Positions 17,029 to 23,307 of a stretch of DNA of 36,121 bases are shown in pieces (the stretch's first letter is position 1; the number at the start of each line of letters is the position of its first letter). Below the pieces are notes generated by a model. It had not been told where the DNA came from and did not search any database. It saw only the letters and a list, made by a program, of their open reading frames with translations. The translations under genes were made by a program, and so were the position numbers. This DNA comes from Candidatus Scalindua sp. SCAELEC01 (lineage in GTDB: Bacteria; Planctomycetota; Brocadiia; Brocadiales; Scalinduaceae). The stretch is from assembly GCA_004282745.1 (NCBI GenBank), contig SHMT01000038.1:1-36121 (forward strand), written 5' to 3'.

Positions 17029-17748
17029 ATGAGTAGAGAATTACAAAAGGAACAATATGTATGTTTAGTGTGCGGTTTTAATATGGTGGGATATCATCCT
17101 GAGAAATGCCCATTCTGCGGTGCATCAAAGAAAGAATTCATAACATCTGAGGAGTGTTCTGCCAGATTTGCTGTGCAAGGCTTCACGGTAAATGAAAAGG
17201 TTACACGACTCAATTCCGTCCCTTCACTTGGTCTGGAGCACTCAGCGTATCGTATTAAAACAACGAAGAATACCTACTGGATTGATTGCCCATCGTCCTT
17301 CGATACTCGACTCGAACCAATGGATATCATAACCTTTACCCATCACCACTTCCTTGGTGCATCAAATCAATATAGAGAGCATTTCTCATCACAAGTGTGT
17401 ATACACAAACTTGACTCTGACCATGCAATATGTCAGGCATTTACGTTTGACAAAACATTTCAGGATAATTTTACAGAAGATGGAATTGAAGCCTTCCCTA
17501 TAGATGGTCATACCCCAGGTTTCACTTTCTATATCTTCGATGATATTCTCTTTGTTTGTGATTATGTCTTTATTAAGGACGGTAAGATGTTATATAATCC
17601 TTTTGGACCTGAAAAAGAGACCAGAGAGGGTGGTGCAAAGCTAAAGGGTATAATTAGAAATAGAGATATTAAGATAGTTTGTGGTTACAACTATGTAGTT
17701 GATTATGTAGAGTGGCAGAAAAAGTTTGATAAGCTATGTGTGTGGTAA
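17029..17748 (+). CDS. Rubredoxin-like zinc/iron ribbon fused to metallo-beta-lactamase fold
   Basis: The 239-residue protein begins with a rubredoxin-type ribbon, CLVC (Cys12, Cys15) and CPFC (Cys27, Cys30), as in rubrerythrins. A metallo-beta-lactamase-like domain follows: FTHHHFLGASNQY near residues 102-114 where HxHxDH is expected, DGHTPG near 163 and LFVCDYVF near 182. The Asp-His end of the first motif is replaced by Leu-Gly, so one metal site may be altered. Ferredoxin/flavodiiron-like proteins combine similar parts, suggesting redox or thiol chemistry, but the substrate is unknown. AAAAGGAAAA precedes the ATG. Confidence 0.75.
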   Translation: MSRELQKEQYVCLVCGFNMVGYHPEKCPFCGASKKEFITSEECSARFAVQGFTVNEKVTRLNSVPSLGLEHSAYRIKTTKNTYWIDCPSSFDTRLEPMDIITFTHHHFLGASNQYREHFSSQVCIHKLDSDHAICQAFTFDKTFQDNFTEDGIEAFPIDGHTPGFTFYIFDDILFVCDYVFIKDGKMLYNPFGPEKETREGGAKLKGIIRNRDIKIVCGYNYVVDYVEWQKKFDKLCVW

Positions 17749-17971
17749 TTAGATTAAACCGTATAAACTGAAAAAGGCTGCTTGAAAGCACAATATACTA
17801 CAGTCGGATTACCACCACCAGAGGAAGTGGCTTAAAAGATTAGTCATAAAAGAGACCTTGTGTTATTGCCATACACTATAGTTGATATTTTGAAGATTAT
17901 GATCCGAAATTGGCTTCTTAAAGGAGAGGGGTACTCTTCTATGAAAAATCATTTATAACCTATTGATTATG
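17749..17971. other. Spacer with no identified gene
   Basis: No gene is supported. A short protein-like stretch (VGLPPPEEVA) occurs near 17800, but it is soon closed by stops. An AAAGGAGAGG site before an ATG at 17941 leads to only a few codons. Confidence 0.4.
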
Positions 17972-18100
17972 TAGTGTTTGAACGAAACTATTCAGATACA
18001 AGGCGCGTAGTAATTTCGCAACCGGAATGTACCAATGTACTTGAGGATTGCGAAATTACTATAGCAACACAGTAGGTGAGTAGTTTTCGTTTAACCACTA
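17972..18100 (+). repeat. Palindromic repeat P1, copy B (short form)
   Basis: This copy of 129 bp has outer arms TAGTGTTTGAACGAAA and TAGTTTTCGTTTAACCACTA, the core AGATACAAGGCGCG and an inner stem TAGTAATTTCGCA against TGCGAAATTACTA. The inner stem sequence differs from copies A and D yet still pairs. Its right end lies 9 bp before the ATG at 18110. Confidence 0.85.
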
Positions 18101-18109
18101 AGTAAACCT

Positions 18110-19102
18110 ATGACCTTACCCTCATTTCTCCCGCTCTTAATTACGGGCGTAACCGGTGTTCCCGGGTATAACGCCTACACCTATTTTCAAGCGAAATATC
18201 CTGGCTACGTAACTGCAATTCGTCCAATTCGTTATTGGCCTCTCAAAGGTGAAGGGATTGTACCCCTTGATATCGAGGATAATGATGGATTAGCAGCACT
18301 CATGAAGGAAAAGAAGTTCAATTCTGTCTTACATGCAGCAGGGACCTGTGCATTGAAATCGTGCGAAAAGAGTCCGGAATTGGCGTATCAGGTAAATGTG
18401 CAGACGGTAAAGAATGTATTAAAGATGATCGGTAGCCGTGATATTCGGCTTATTGTCCTCTCAACAGACCTGGTATTTCCCGGGAAATTATCGGGGTCAT
18501 ATGTAGAAGAGGATGTTGTCTCTCCCGTTACGGTTTATGGAAAAACGATGGTTATGGCAGAAGATCATGTGGCAAGCAACTTTCCATCTGCCGTGGTTTT
18601 CCGAATTTCACTACCCATGGGAATGAGCGTAAACGGACATGCAGGGGCCATAGATTGGATATTGTCACGATTTAAAAAGAACAATACGGCAACGCTCTAT
18701 TTTGATGAGGTGAGATCTCCCTTTTATTGTGAAGATTTTAACAGAATTGTAGAACGTGCTTTGGGAAACACTATGAAGGGCATATACCACCTCGGGTCCC
18801 GACGAGGGCTCAGTCTCTATCAAATAGGACAGATAATTAATAAGCTGGGTGGATACTCTCCACACCTGCTCAAAGGATGTATGCGCGAAGAAGCCGGGCC
18901 AATGCCTCCGCGTGCGGGAAATGTTACCATGAGTTGTCGGAAACTGATTCGTGCTTTGGGGATTGACCCCTTTCGTGATTGGCCCTACCATGACGACCAT
19001 GTCCCAAGTAAAGAGGACTGGCATTACGACCGACCAAAACATGTCGTCTATTGTCCCAGCCATATTCATAAATACCTTTACAGAGTGCCTGCTACCTGTT
19101 GA
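18110..19102 (+). CDS. RmlD-like NAD(P)-dependent sugar reductase/epimerase (SDR)
   Basis: The 330-residue protein is an extended short-chain dehydrogenase. The nucleotide-binding loop GVTGVPG lies at 13-19, NSVLHAAGTCAL near 75 resembles the family's HAA region, and LIVLSTDLVFPG near 117 resembles the STDYVF motif of dTDP-4-dehydrorhamnose reductases. The catalytic Tyr143 is present in YGKTM, but the usual Lys at +4 is Met, with a Lys at +2 instead, so activity is uncertain. The probable role is nucleotide-sugar metabolism for cell-surface polysaccharide. No good ribosome-binding site precedes the ATG, because repeat P1 copy B ends 9 bp upstream. A displaced or leaderless start is possible. 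Confidence 0.8.
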   Translation: MTLPSFLPLLITGVTGVPGYNAYTYFQAKYPGYVTAIRPIRYWPLKGEGIVPLDIEDNDGLAALMKEKKFNSVLHAAGTCALKSCEKSPELAYQVNVQTVKNVLKMIGSRDIRLIVLSTDLVFPGKLSGSYVEEDVVSPVTVYGKTMVMAEDHVASNFPSAVVFRISLPMGMSVNGHAGAIDWILSRFKKNNTATLYFDEVRSPFYCEDFNRIVERALGNTMKGIYHLGSRRGLSLYQIGQIINKLGGYSPHLLKGCMREEAGPMPPRAGNVTMSCRKLIRALGIDPFRDWPYHDDHVPSKEDWHYDRPKHVVYCPSHIHKYLYRVPATC

Positions 19103-19499
19103 TTAAACAAGACTGAAAAAACAACTGACAAAACAACTGACAAAACTTGATTGTATAGGGCATTCCATTTTAAATATATGGGAGTTTAGATTTTAGCATT
19201 CTCTTTTAACGCAGAGGCGCGAAGGTCGCAGCGCTTGAAAGGAAACTTTCTGTAGTTTATTGACTACCCGGACAATCCCTTCTTCTTTTTCATCAGTATT
19301 TGCAACTCTCTGCGTCCGCTGCGTTAAATTAAAATACCAACTACCTGGGAATCCTTAAGTTACATTGGTTCAAGAAGGAAATATCTCATATTAAATGATT
19401 AACACCATATTGGTCGTTACGCTCTTCTCAGCGCTAAAATGTCTAAACGCTAGTTGGTAAGCCTAGTAGGGCAGGCATTGCCTGCCAACCAAAACTATA
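19103..19499. other. Repeat-rich spacer without genes
   Basis: No coding sequence is supported. An inverted-repeat unit at about 19205-19330 has ends TTTTAACGCAGAGGCGCGAA and CTCTGCGTCCGCTGCGTTAAA. At 19466-19487 a palindromic motif, GTAGGGCAGGCATTGCCTGC, resembles one at 22022-22046. Its partner motif lies beyond P1 copy C. Confidence 0.6.
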
Positions 19500-19648
19500 T
19501 AGTGTCTGAACGAAAACCCTGTGTTTGAGTGAAAAGTGCACAGGTACAAGGCGCGTAACAATTTCGTAACCGGAACGTACAATTGTACTTGAGGATTTAG
19601 AAATTGTTGCAGTAACGTAGTAGATGGGTAGTTTTCGTTCAAACACTA
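19500..19648 (+). repeat. Palindromic repeat P1, copy C (long form), inserted into another repeat
   Basis: This 149-bp copy has arms TAGTGTCTGAACGAAAAC and GTTTTCGTTCAAACACTA, a doubled left motif, the core GGTACAAGGCGCGTAAC and a stem around CAATTTCGTAA against TTAGAAATTGTTG. It is flanked by TATA on both sides, consistent with a TA-type target duplication. GTAGGGCAGGCATTGCC lies on its left and GGTAGGCAATGCCTACCCTA on its right, which suggests it landed inside a palindromic repeat. Confidence 0.88.
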
Positions 19649-19847
19649 TATAAATGATGGTAGGCAATGCCTACCCTACTTGACTAATCAAGATGTGACC
19701 CCAATCCCAGAATATATGTGCCGAAGCATTCAAAGTCGTTTCGCATAATTCCTCAGACAAATCCGGTTAACAAAAGATGCACATAATGATGCCATAGGAG
19801 GTCAGGCCACGCTAACTTGCTGAACATCGTTAAATATACAACAGCTA

Positions 19848-19888
19848 TGATATTCGAAATATACGGCGCCTGCATATTTCGAATATCA
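19848..19888. repeat. Inverted repeat with perfect 15-bp arms
   Basis: The left arm TGATATTCGAAATAT (19848-19862) is exactly complementary to ATATTTCGAATATCA (19874-19888), with an 11-bp spacer. A partial copy of the right arm (CCGAATATCATTACAAA) occurs near 20867, on the other side of the small membrane-protein gene. Confidence 0.8.
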
Positions 19889-19937
19889 TGACAAAATTCT
19901 GAACAATTTTTGATAAATCTAAAGAATCATATCAACT

Positions 19938-20000
19938 ATTCCCCACCCCTTCAATTCTGACCACTCCTTTTTTTGGGTGGTGGGGGTGTTTGGGGGAAGC
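19938..20000 (-). repeat. G/C-rich repeat R, copy 1 (IS21-end-like)
   Basis: On the minus strand it reads CTTCCCCCAAACACCCCC, ACC, ACCCAAAAAAAGGAGTGGTC, AGAATTGAAGG, GGTGGGG. The GTGGTCA-AATTGA motif resembles the repeated terminal sequences of IS21-family elements, as remembered. It is joined directly to P2 copy 1. The inner ~34 bp is inverted relative to R copy 3. Confidence 0.65.
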
Positions 20001-20187
20001 TAAGGGCCCAGGAAAAAATAACTTGTTGTTCTCGCATCTCATTTTAAGGTCACCTTCGGCCGCTCTTCACTCGCAGCATCCTCGCTGTAGCTTAGGCTAT
20101 ACCTGCGGTTCTGCTCGGTCAGATCGACCAAATCTGACATAAAACTTAGCGCGATAAAACAACAAGTTATTCTTTCCTGCACCCTAA
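20001..20187 (-). mobile_element. MITE-like element P2, copy 1
   Basis: This 187-bp non-coding unit has terminal inverted repeats of about 28 bp that start TAAGGGCCCAGGAAA on one side and TTAGGGTGCAGGAAAG on the other, both continuing to AACTTGTTGTT. Inside are small hairpins GTCAGAT/ATCTGAC and a GTAGC/GCTA(C)-type dyad. It is nearly identical to copies at 22372 and 26362 but in opposite orientation. It encodes no protein and would need a transposase in trans. Confidence 0.88.
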
Positions 20188-20217
20188 ATACCCTCCTTGA
20201 CGTGATTAAAACGCTTC

Positions 20218-20346
20218 CTACTTTGCTTTTCTCTTTTTGACTGAGAACTTCTTATTCATTCGTTCTTCAATCTTTCTCCCGATTCTTGATTTTTCTTTGT
20301 CATTATTAGTTTTAGAATCTTCATTTTTCTTGTCTTTATCACTCAT
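20218..20346 (-). CDS. Small lysine-rich protein, 42 residues, coupled to upstream gene
   Basis: The start codon overlaps the stop of the 162-residue membrane-protein gene as ATGA (20343-20346), a classical translational-coupling arrangement. The product begins MSDKDKKNEDSKTNNDKEKS and continues highly charged to a basic end (KKFSVKKRKAK). There is no hydrophobic segment. It stops at TAG, 30 bp before P2 copy 1. The charged, low-complexity composition and its short length make function unpredictable; it may bind the membrane partner's cytoplasmic face or nucleic acid. Confidence 0.5.
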   Translation of the reverse strand: MSDKDKKNEDSKTNNDKEKSRIGRKIEERMNKKFSVKKRKAK

Positions 20347-20831
20347 GAATTCGCTCTCCAAATATAAGAATAAAAAACAATTATGTGGCAGAATAGACCA
20401 GTAAATATTAAGTACGAAGACAATTGTAGTAGCAATGCTCGTCGATCATTCTGTAGCGAGTTTCTCTCGTAAGCTACTGCCATATCTGCTAATCTATCCT
20501 CGTAAAACTCTGCGTTCGGTTTGCCAGCATCATCGAACTTTAGTAGTTCTGTCTTAATGTTACACAACCCTTCGTATTTAAAAATTCCCAGAGCAAGAAC
20601 ACAAGCCAGTAGTGCAAAAATGAAGCAGGCACCAGTTGCACCGAGTATAACTTTTGAGTACCATTCATTACCAACTAGTGTGGCAATGTCCTGAATTTTT
20701 AAAGTGAAGACGCCAATGTATACGGTAATTATGGAGAGGTATATTTTTCCTCTATTAATCAACTCGGAAAAGCGAGCATCCTCCTTCTCGTATACATATT
20801 TGAATTCGTCGAATTGCTCTTTAGTAAACAT
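20343..20831 (-). CDS. Small membrane protein with three predicted helices (SLATT-like layout)
   Basis: The 162-residue protein has hydrophobic helices at about 28-48 (IYLSIITVYIGVFTL), 62-86 (GATGACFIFALLACVLALGI) and 138-158 (LIFTGLFCHIIVFYSYIW). A long charged helical stretch lies between the second and third. This layout resembles small SLATT/2TM-type effectors linked to nucleotide-second-messenger conflict systems, but I see no diagnostic motif and no nucleotidyltransferase beside it. AGGGAAC precedes the ATG. A 42-residue gene overlaps its stop. It lies between two copies of repeat R (19.94 and 20.92 kb), like a cassette. Confidence 0.7.
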   Translation of the reverse strand: MFTKEQFDEFKYVYEKEDARFSELINRGKIYLSIITVYIGVFTLKIQDIATLVGNEWYSKVILGATGACFIFALLACVLALGIFKYEGLCNIKTELLKFDDAGKPNAEFYEDRLADMAVAYERNSLQNDRRALLLQLSSYLIFTGLFCHIIVFYSYIWRANS

Positions 20832-20854
20832 GTTCCCTAATATTTAAACAAGGT

Positions 20855-20940
20855 GCAGTATATTCCGAATATCATTACAAATTTTTGAATAATTTCTGAA
20901 TAACCATTCCTCACCCTTTAATCTTGACCAGCCATCATTG
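20855..20940 (+). repeat. Degenerate direct repeat with R copy 2
   Basis: CCGAATATCATTACAAA, TTTTTGAATAA and then CACCCTTTAATCTTGACCAG repeat, in the same order, the sequence at 19878-19965 (GAATATCATGACAAAATTCT, ..., CACCCCTTCAATTCTGACCA). The two copies bracket the small membrane-protein gene. Confidence 0.6.
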
Positions 20941-21054
20941 CAGTTAAGGAGAGATTTAACCTGTTTTACGTTTTACAAGCAAATGCTGCCAATCAGTGCC
21001 TGATTTAGTTGGTACAAAAATGCGCTTCACTATTCCTCCCTGTGCGCTCTAACG

Positions 21055-21097
21055 CAATAATCAGGTGCGCTGCTTTTTTAGCGTCACCTGAATTATT
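21055..21097. terminator. Hairpin after the CopG-type antitoxin gene
   Basis: AATAATCAGGTG and CACCTGAATTATT pair around a loop that itself contains GCGC/GCGT. The structure starts at the antitoxin stop on the minus strand. No T-tract follows, so Rho-independent termination is uncertain, but its position fits a transcript end. Confidence 0.5.
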
Positions 21098-21407
21098 TTG
21101 TTATCAATTTTTGTTTATTTAACAACTGAATGCTTTTAATAATATTTTTTTGATCAATAAGTTGATCAGTTACAAACTTATGCAAAACACTTGAAATTAG
21201 GGTTTGATAGGGAATTCCTTCACGTTCGGCTTTTAGTTTTATTTGTTCTAAATCCTGGTTATTTACCCTGAGACTAATATTTTTTTTTTCGTTAGCTTTT
21301 TGAATAATATCTTCAATTTTTTTGAGTTTTCTTGAGGACACTTTTTTGAATTTTGAAATATCTTTTTCAATATTTTTTTCAAAATCATCTAATTTATTAT
21401 TAATCAT
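21093..21407 (-). CDS. CopG/BrnA-like ribbon-helix-helix antitoxin
   Basis: The 104-residue protein has a charged N-terminal helix and a ribbon-helix-helix segment at about 43-78: ISLRVNNQDLEQIKLKAERE, then IPYQTLISSVLHKF. That is the pattern of CopG-family antitoxins, in which the RHH part dimerises and binds the operator. The gene starts inside the last codons of the toxin gene (8-bp overlap), so it is translated after the toxin. It should neutralise the upstream toxin and repress the shared promoter. Confidence 0.82.
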   Translation of the reverse strand: MINNKLDDFEKNIEKDISKFKKVSSRKLKKIEDIIQKANEKKNISLRVNNQDLEQIKLKAEREGIPYQTLISSVLHKFVTDQLIDQKNIIKSIQLLNKQKLITK

Positions 21408-21666
21408 TATTTCCTCCGTATTTTTTGTTTAATTTCCTGCTTGGGAAAATAGTTTTAAGAACTATGTTTGATTCTTTGTCGATTATAAAAGGAACCGCAT
21501 AGATGTATTTGTTTACTTCAATGACAAATAAATTTTGGTCTGCTCTCGAAGGATTGTCTAAGATATCCAAGTACTGTTTGTTTAAAATAATGTCAGAAAC
21601 AGTTTCGAACGAAATATTTCTCTCTAGCTTTAGTTTTATGTTCTTCTTTTCATCCCAAACAATCAT
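21400..21666 (-). CDS. BrnT-like RNase toxin
   Basis: The 88-residue protein begins MIVWDEKKNIKLKLERNISF and ends in VLKTIFPSRKLNKKY, the pattern of BrnT and related RelE-fold toxins: an N-terminal WDExKN motif and a late LKTIFPSRK strand with basic residues. Members are ribosome-independent or mRNA-cutting RNases. The order toxin then antitoxin with a short overlap is usual for brnTA. The start codon lies only about 7 bp from the predicted -10 box, so the mRNA may be leaderless. Confidence 0.78.
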   Translation of the reverse strand: MIVWDEKKNIKLKLERNISFETVSDIILNKQYLDILDNPSRADQNLFVIEVNKYIYAVPFIIDKESNIVLKTIFPSRKLNKKYGGNND

Positions 21667-21672
21667 ATTGTC

Positions 21673-21700
21673 AGTATATCTAATGTATATACTTTGTCAA
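21673..21700 (-). promoter_or_regulatory. Promoter and palindromic operator of the toxin-antitoxin pair
   Basis: On the minus strand TTGACA (21700-21695) and TATACT (21678-21673) are separated by 16 bp. An inverted repeat with arms AGTATAT (21673-21679) and ATATACT (21687-21693) and a 7-bp centre overlaps the -10 box and spacer. This fits autorepression by the RHH antitoxin. Confidence 0.7.
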
Positions 21701-21940
21701 TGATAAGTTGTGAGGAGCCATTTAATTTGATAATGCGGAGCTGAGCGAAGTTGTAGCAGGCTCAAGCAAAACTTGAAGTCCGATGCGACTTTGCTCCAAC
21801 GATTTGTTCGGACGCGCTCCACTGATTTGTTGGACGAAGCCGTTATAGCGGAGAACAGAATTCTGAAATTTATTATAGAATGTAACCTCACACCCTCAAC
21901 GGAAGGGTGAATCTATTAACAAATAGGAGGTTACCGGTCT
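21701..21940. other. Spacer between toxin-antitoxin pair and recombinase remnant
   Basis: No gene is supported. The sequence around 21733-21850 has a GC-richer, mosaic look with short related pieces (GATTTGTTCGGACGCGCTCC and ACTGATTTGTTGGACGAAGC). It ends in the leader of the recombinase remnant. Confidence 0.35.
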
Positions 21941-22371
21941 ATGAAAACATTATCTCAATCCGATTTCAACAAGAATTACCAAACGCCTCTAAAACACCTT
22001 CGCTTGAAAGGTCTCCAGCCTAGTAGGGCAGGCATTGCCTGCCCTACTTGACTACTTGACTTTTCCAATCTCCTCGATACCCATTCATGGAGCACGGTCA
22101 AATTAGACCTCTACGGTCTCAAGTTTTTCTACACTCATGTGCTTCATAAACGTTGGGTGGAAGTTAATCTTATTAAACCACCCAAGATGCAACGCTTGCC
22201 CGATATTATCACCGTTAGTGAAGCTCACCAACTATTTCAGGCGACCAAAAGGCTCAGTTAACGGGTTCTTTACTTTGTGCTTTACAGTCTTGGTCTCCGT
22301 CTGGGTGAAGGACTACGCCTTGAGGTTGGCTATGTCAATGGTCAGCGAATGAGGGTGCATATCCGCGATAG
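21941..22371 (+). pseudogene. Tyrosine recombinase/integrase, internally damaged and 3'-truncated
   Basis: An ATG behind ATAGGAGG opens MKTLSQSDFNKNYQTPLKHL, the N-terminus of a tyrosine recombinase family I recognise. After about 26 codons the gene is interrupted by the palindrome GTAGGGCAGGCATTGCCTGC (22022 on), and a stretch of SAM-like domain is missing. Sequence resumes as LLDTHSWSTVKLDLYGLKFF, then PPKMQRLPDIITVSEAHQLF, has an in-frame TAA near 22260, and continues YFVLYSLGLRLGEGLRLEV into the catalytic domain with its first Arg. P2 copy 2 begins at 22372 and removes the rest. It is non-functional. Confidence 0.85.
22022..22046. repeat. Palindromic repeat GTAGGGCAGGCATTGCCTGC-type
   Basis: GTAGGGCAGGC and GCCTGCCCTAC form a near-perfect dyad around ATT. 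Related half-units flank P1 copy C at 19466 and 19659. Here it sits in the middle of the recombinase remnant, where coding sequence is missing. Confidence 0.75.
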
Positions 22372-22558
22372 TAAGGGTGCAGGAAAAACTAACTTGTTGT
22401 TTTATCGCGCTCAGTTTTAGGTCAGATTTGGTCGATCTGACCGAGCAGGACCGTAGGTGTAGCCTAAGCTACAGCGAGGATGCTGCGAGTGAAGAGCGGC
22501 CGAAGGTGACCTGGAAATGAGATGCGAGAACAACAAGTTAGTTTTTCCTGGGCCCTTA
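22372..22558 (+). mobile_element. MITE-like element P2, copy 2
   Basis: This 187-bp copy has TAAGGGTGCAGGAAA at the left and TTCCTGGGCCCTTA at the right as terminal inverted repeats, with the internal AACTTGTTGTT motifs and the same inner hairpins as copies 1 and 3. It truncates the recombinase gene and is followed immediately by R copy 3. Confidence 0.88.
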
Positions 22559-22622
22559 GCTTCCCCCAAACACCCCCACCCCTTCAATTTTGACCACTCC
22601 TTTTTTTGGGTGGTTGGGGAGT
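22559..22622 (+). repeat. G/C-rich repeat R, copy 3 (inner segment inverted)
   Basis: CTTCCCCCAAACACCCCC, ACC, CCTTCAATTTTGACCACTCC, TTTTTTTGGGTGGT, TGGGGAG. The outer part matches R copy 1 read on the minus strand, but the middle ~34 bp is in the opposite orientation, between short CCCCACC/GGTGGGG inverted repeats. Confidence 0.7.
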
Positions 22623-22672
22623 ATAATTCCAAATCATCAATGCAACAGTACCGCTCAAGGGTATCGTTTTTA

Positions 22673-23143
22673 TTACTTTTGTTTATTCTTAAATGGCTTT
22701 ATTGTGCAATTCAGAAGTTTGTTTAAGTTGTTTTTTGCAAGGTTTTTTAATGTGTCAATTTGCATTAAAGCAAGACCTATCATAACCACTGTTAGCCAAA
22801 AAATTCTATTAGTTAAAGATTCCATTTTTTGATTCGATTCCTTGCTAGACGCAATCAAATTTACTATTTGTTCTGTTAATTGATTATTACTTTTTAAGAT
22901 GTCTATCATATCCTTATTTGATTCTTTGTTTAGTTCCGTCAAACTAACCGTTCTTTCAGTTAATTGGTAATCGCTGTCCAAAATATTAATAATTTTATCG
23001 ATTGAAGCTGTTAATTCCACGATTGATGCTTTTAAATCCTGTAAAGTTGTTTCTTTTGCCGAACCATCATCCCAGCAATATGCAAATGAAGTGTGTAAAA
23101 ATATAAGAACAAAGACAATTGATATTCTTTTCAATACAAACAT
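22673..23143 (-). CDS. Exported or membrane-anchored coiled-coil protein with C-terminal membrane helix
   Basis: The 156-residue protein has a signal peptide or first membrane helix (ISIVFVLIFLHTSFAYCW, about 8-25). A heptad-like helical region follows with two similar units (IINILDSDYQLTERTVSL and MIDILKSNNQLTEQIVNL, about 20 residues each). A second membrane helix lies near 110-128 (IFWLTVVMIGLALMQI), with a basic tail (KPFKNKQK). The two-helix topology places the coiled coil outside the cytoplasm. Family unknown. R copies 3 and 4 lie on either side, as with the gene at 20343. Confidence 0.65.
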   Translation of the reverse strand: MFVLKRISIVFVLIFLHTSFAYCWDDGSAKETTLQDLKASIVELTASIDKIINILDSDYQLTERTVSLTELNKESNKDMIDILKSNNQLTEQIVNLIASSKESNQKMESLTNRIFWLTVVMIGLALMQIDTLKNLAKNNLNKLLNCTIKPFKNKQK

Positions 23144-23183
23144 TAGAATTCTATCAGTTTAATAAGATACTATTCAGCGTTAG

Positions 23184-23232
23184 CTTTCCCCACCTTCAAT
23201 CTTGACCGCTGGTTTTCTTGGGTGGTTGAGGT
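23184..23232 (+). repeat. G/C-rich repeat R, copy 4 (degenerate)
   Basis: TTTCCCCACCTTCAATCTTG, ACCGCTGG, TTTTCTTGGGTGGTTGAGG repeats the order of R copy 3 (CCCCACCCCTTCAATTTTGA ... GGGTGGTTGGGG). It lies between the coiled-coil gene and the ATPase gene. Confidence 0.6.
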
Positions 23233-23307
23233 TAATTGGTATCTGAAGACTTGGGCCTATCATGTTATCTAGCCACCGCTGTTATTGACTTGGATTGTTA
23301 TCAAATT

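Noticed and set aside
19938-23232. R repeats as integron attC sites
   Set aside because: No RYYYAAC/GTTRRRY core sites and no integrase of the IntI type; similarity to IS21 ends is better.
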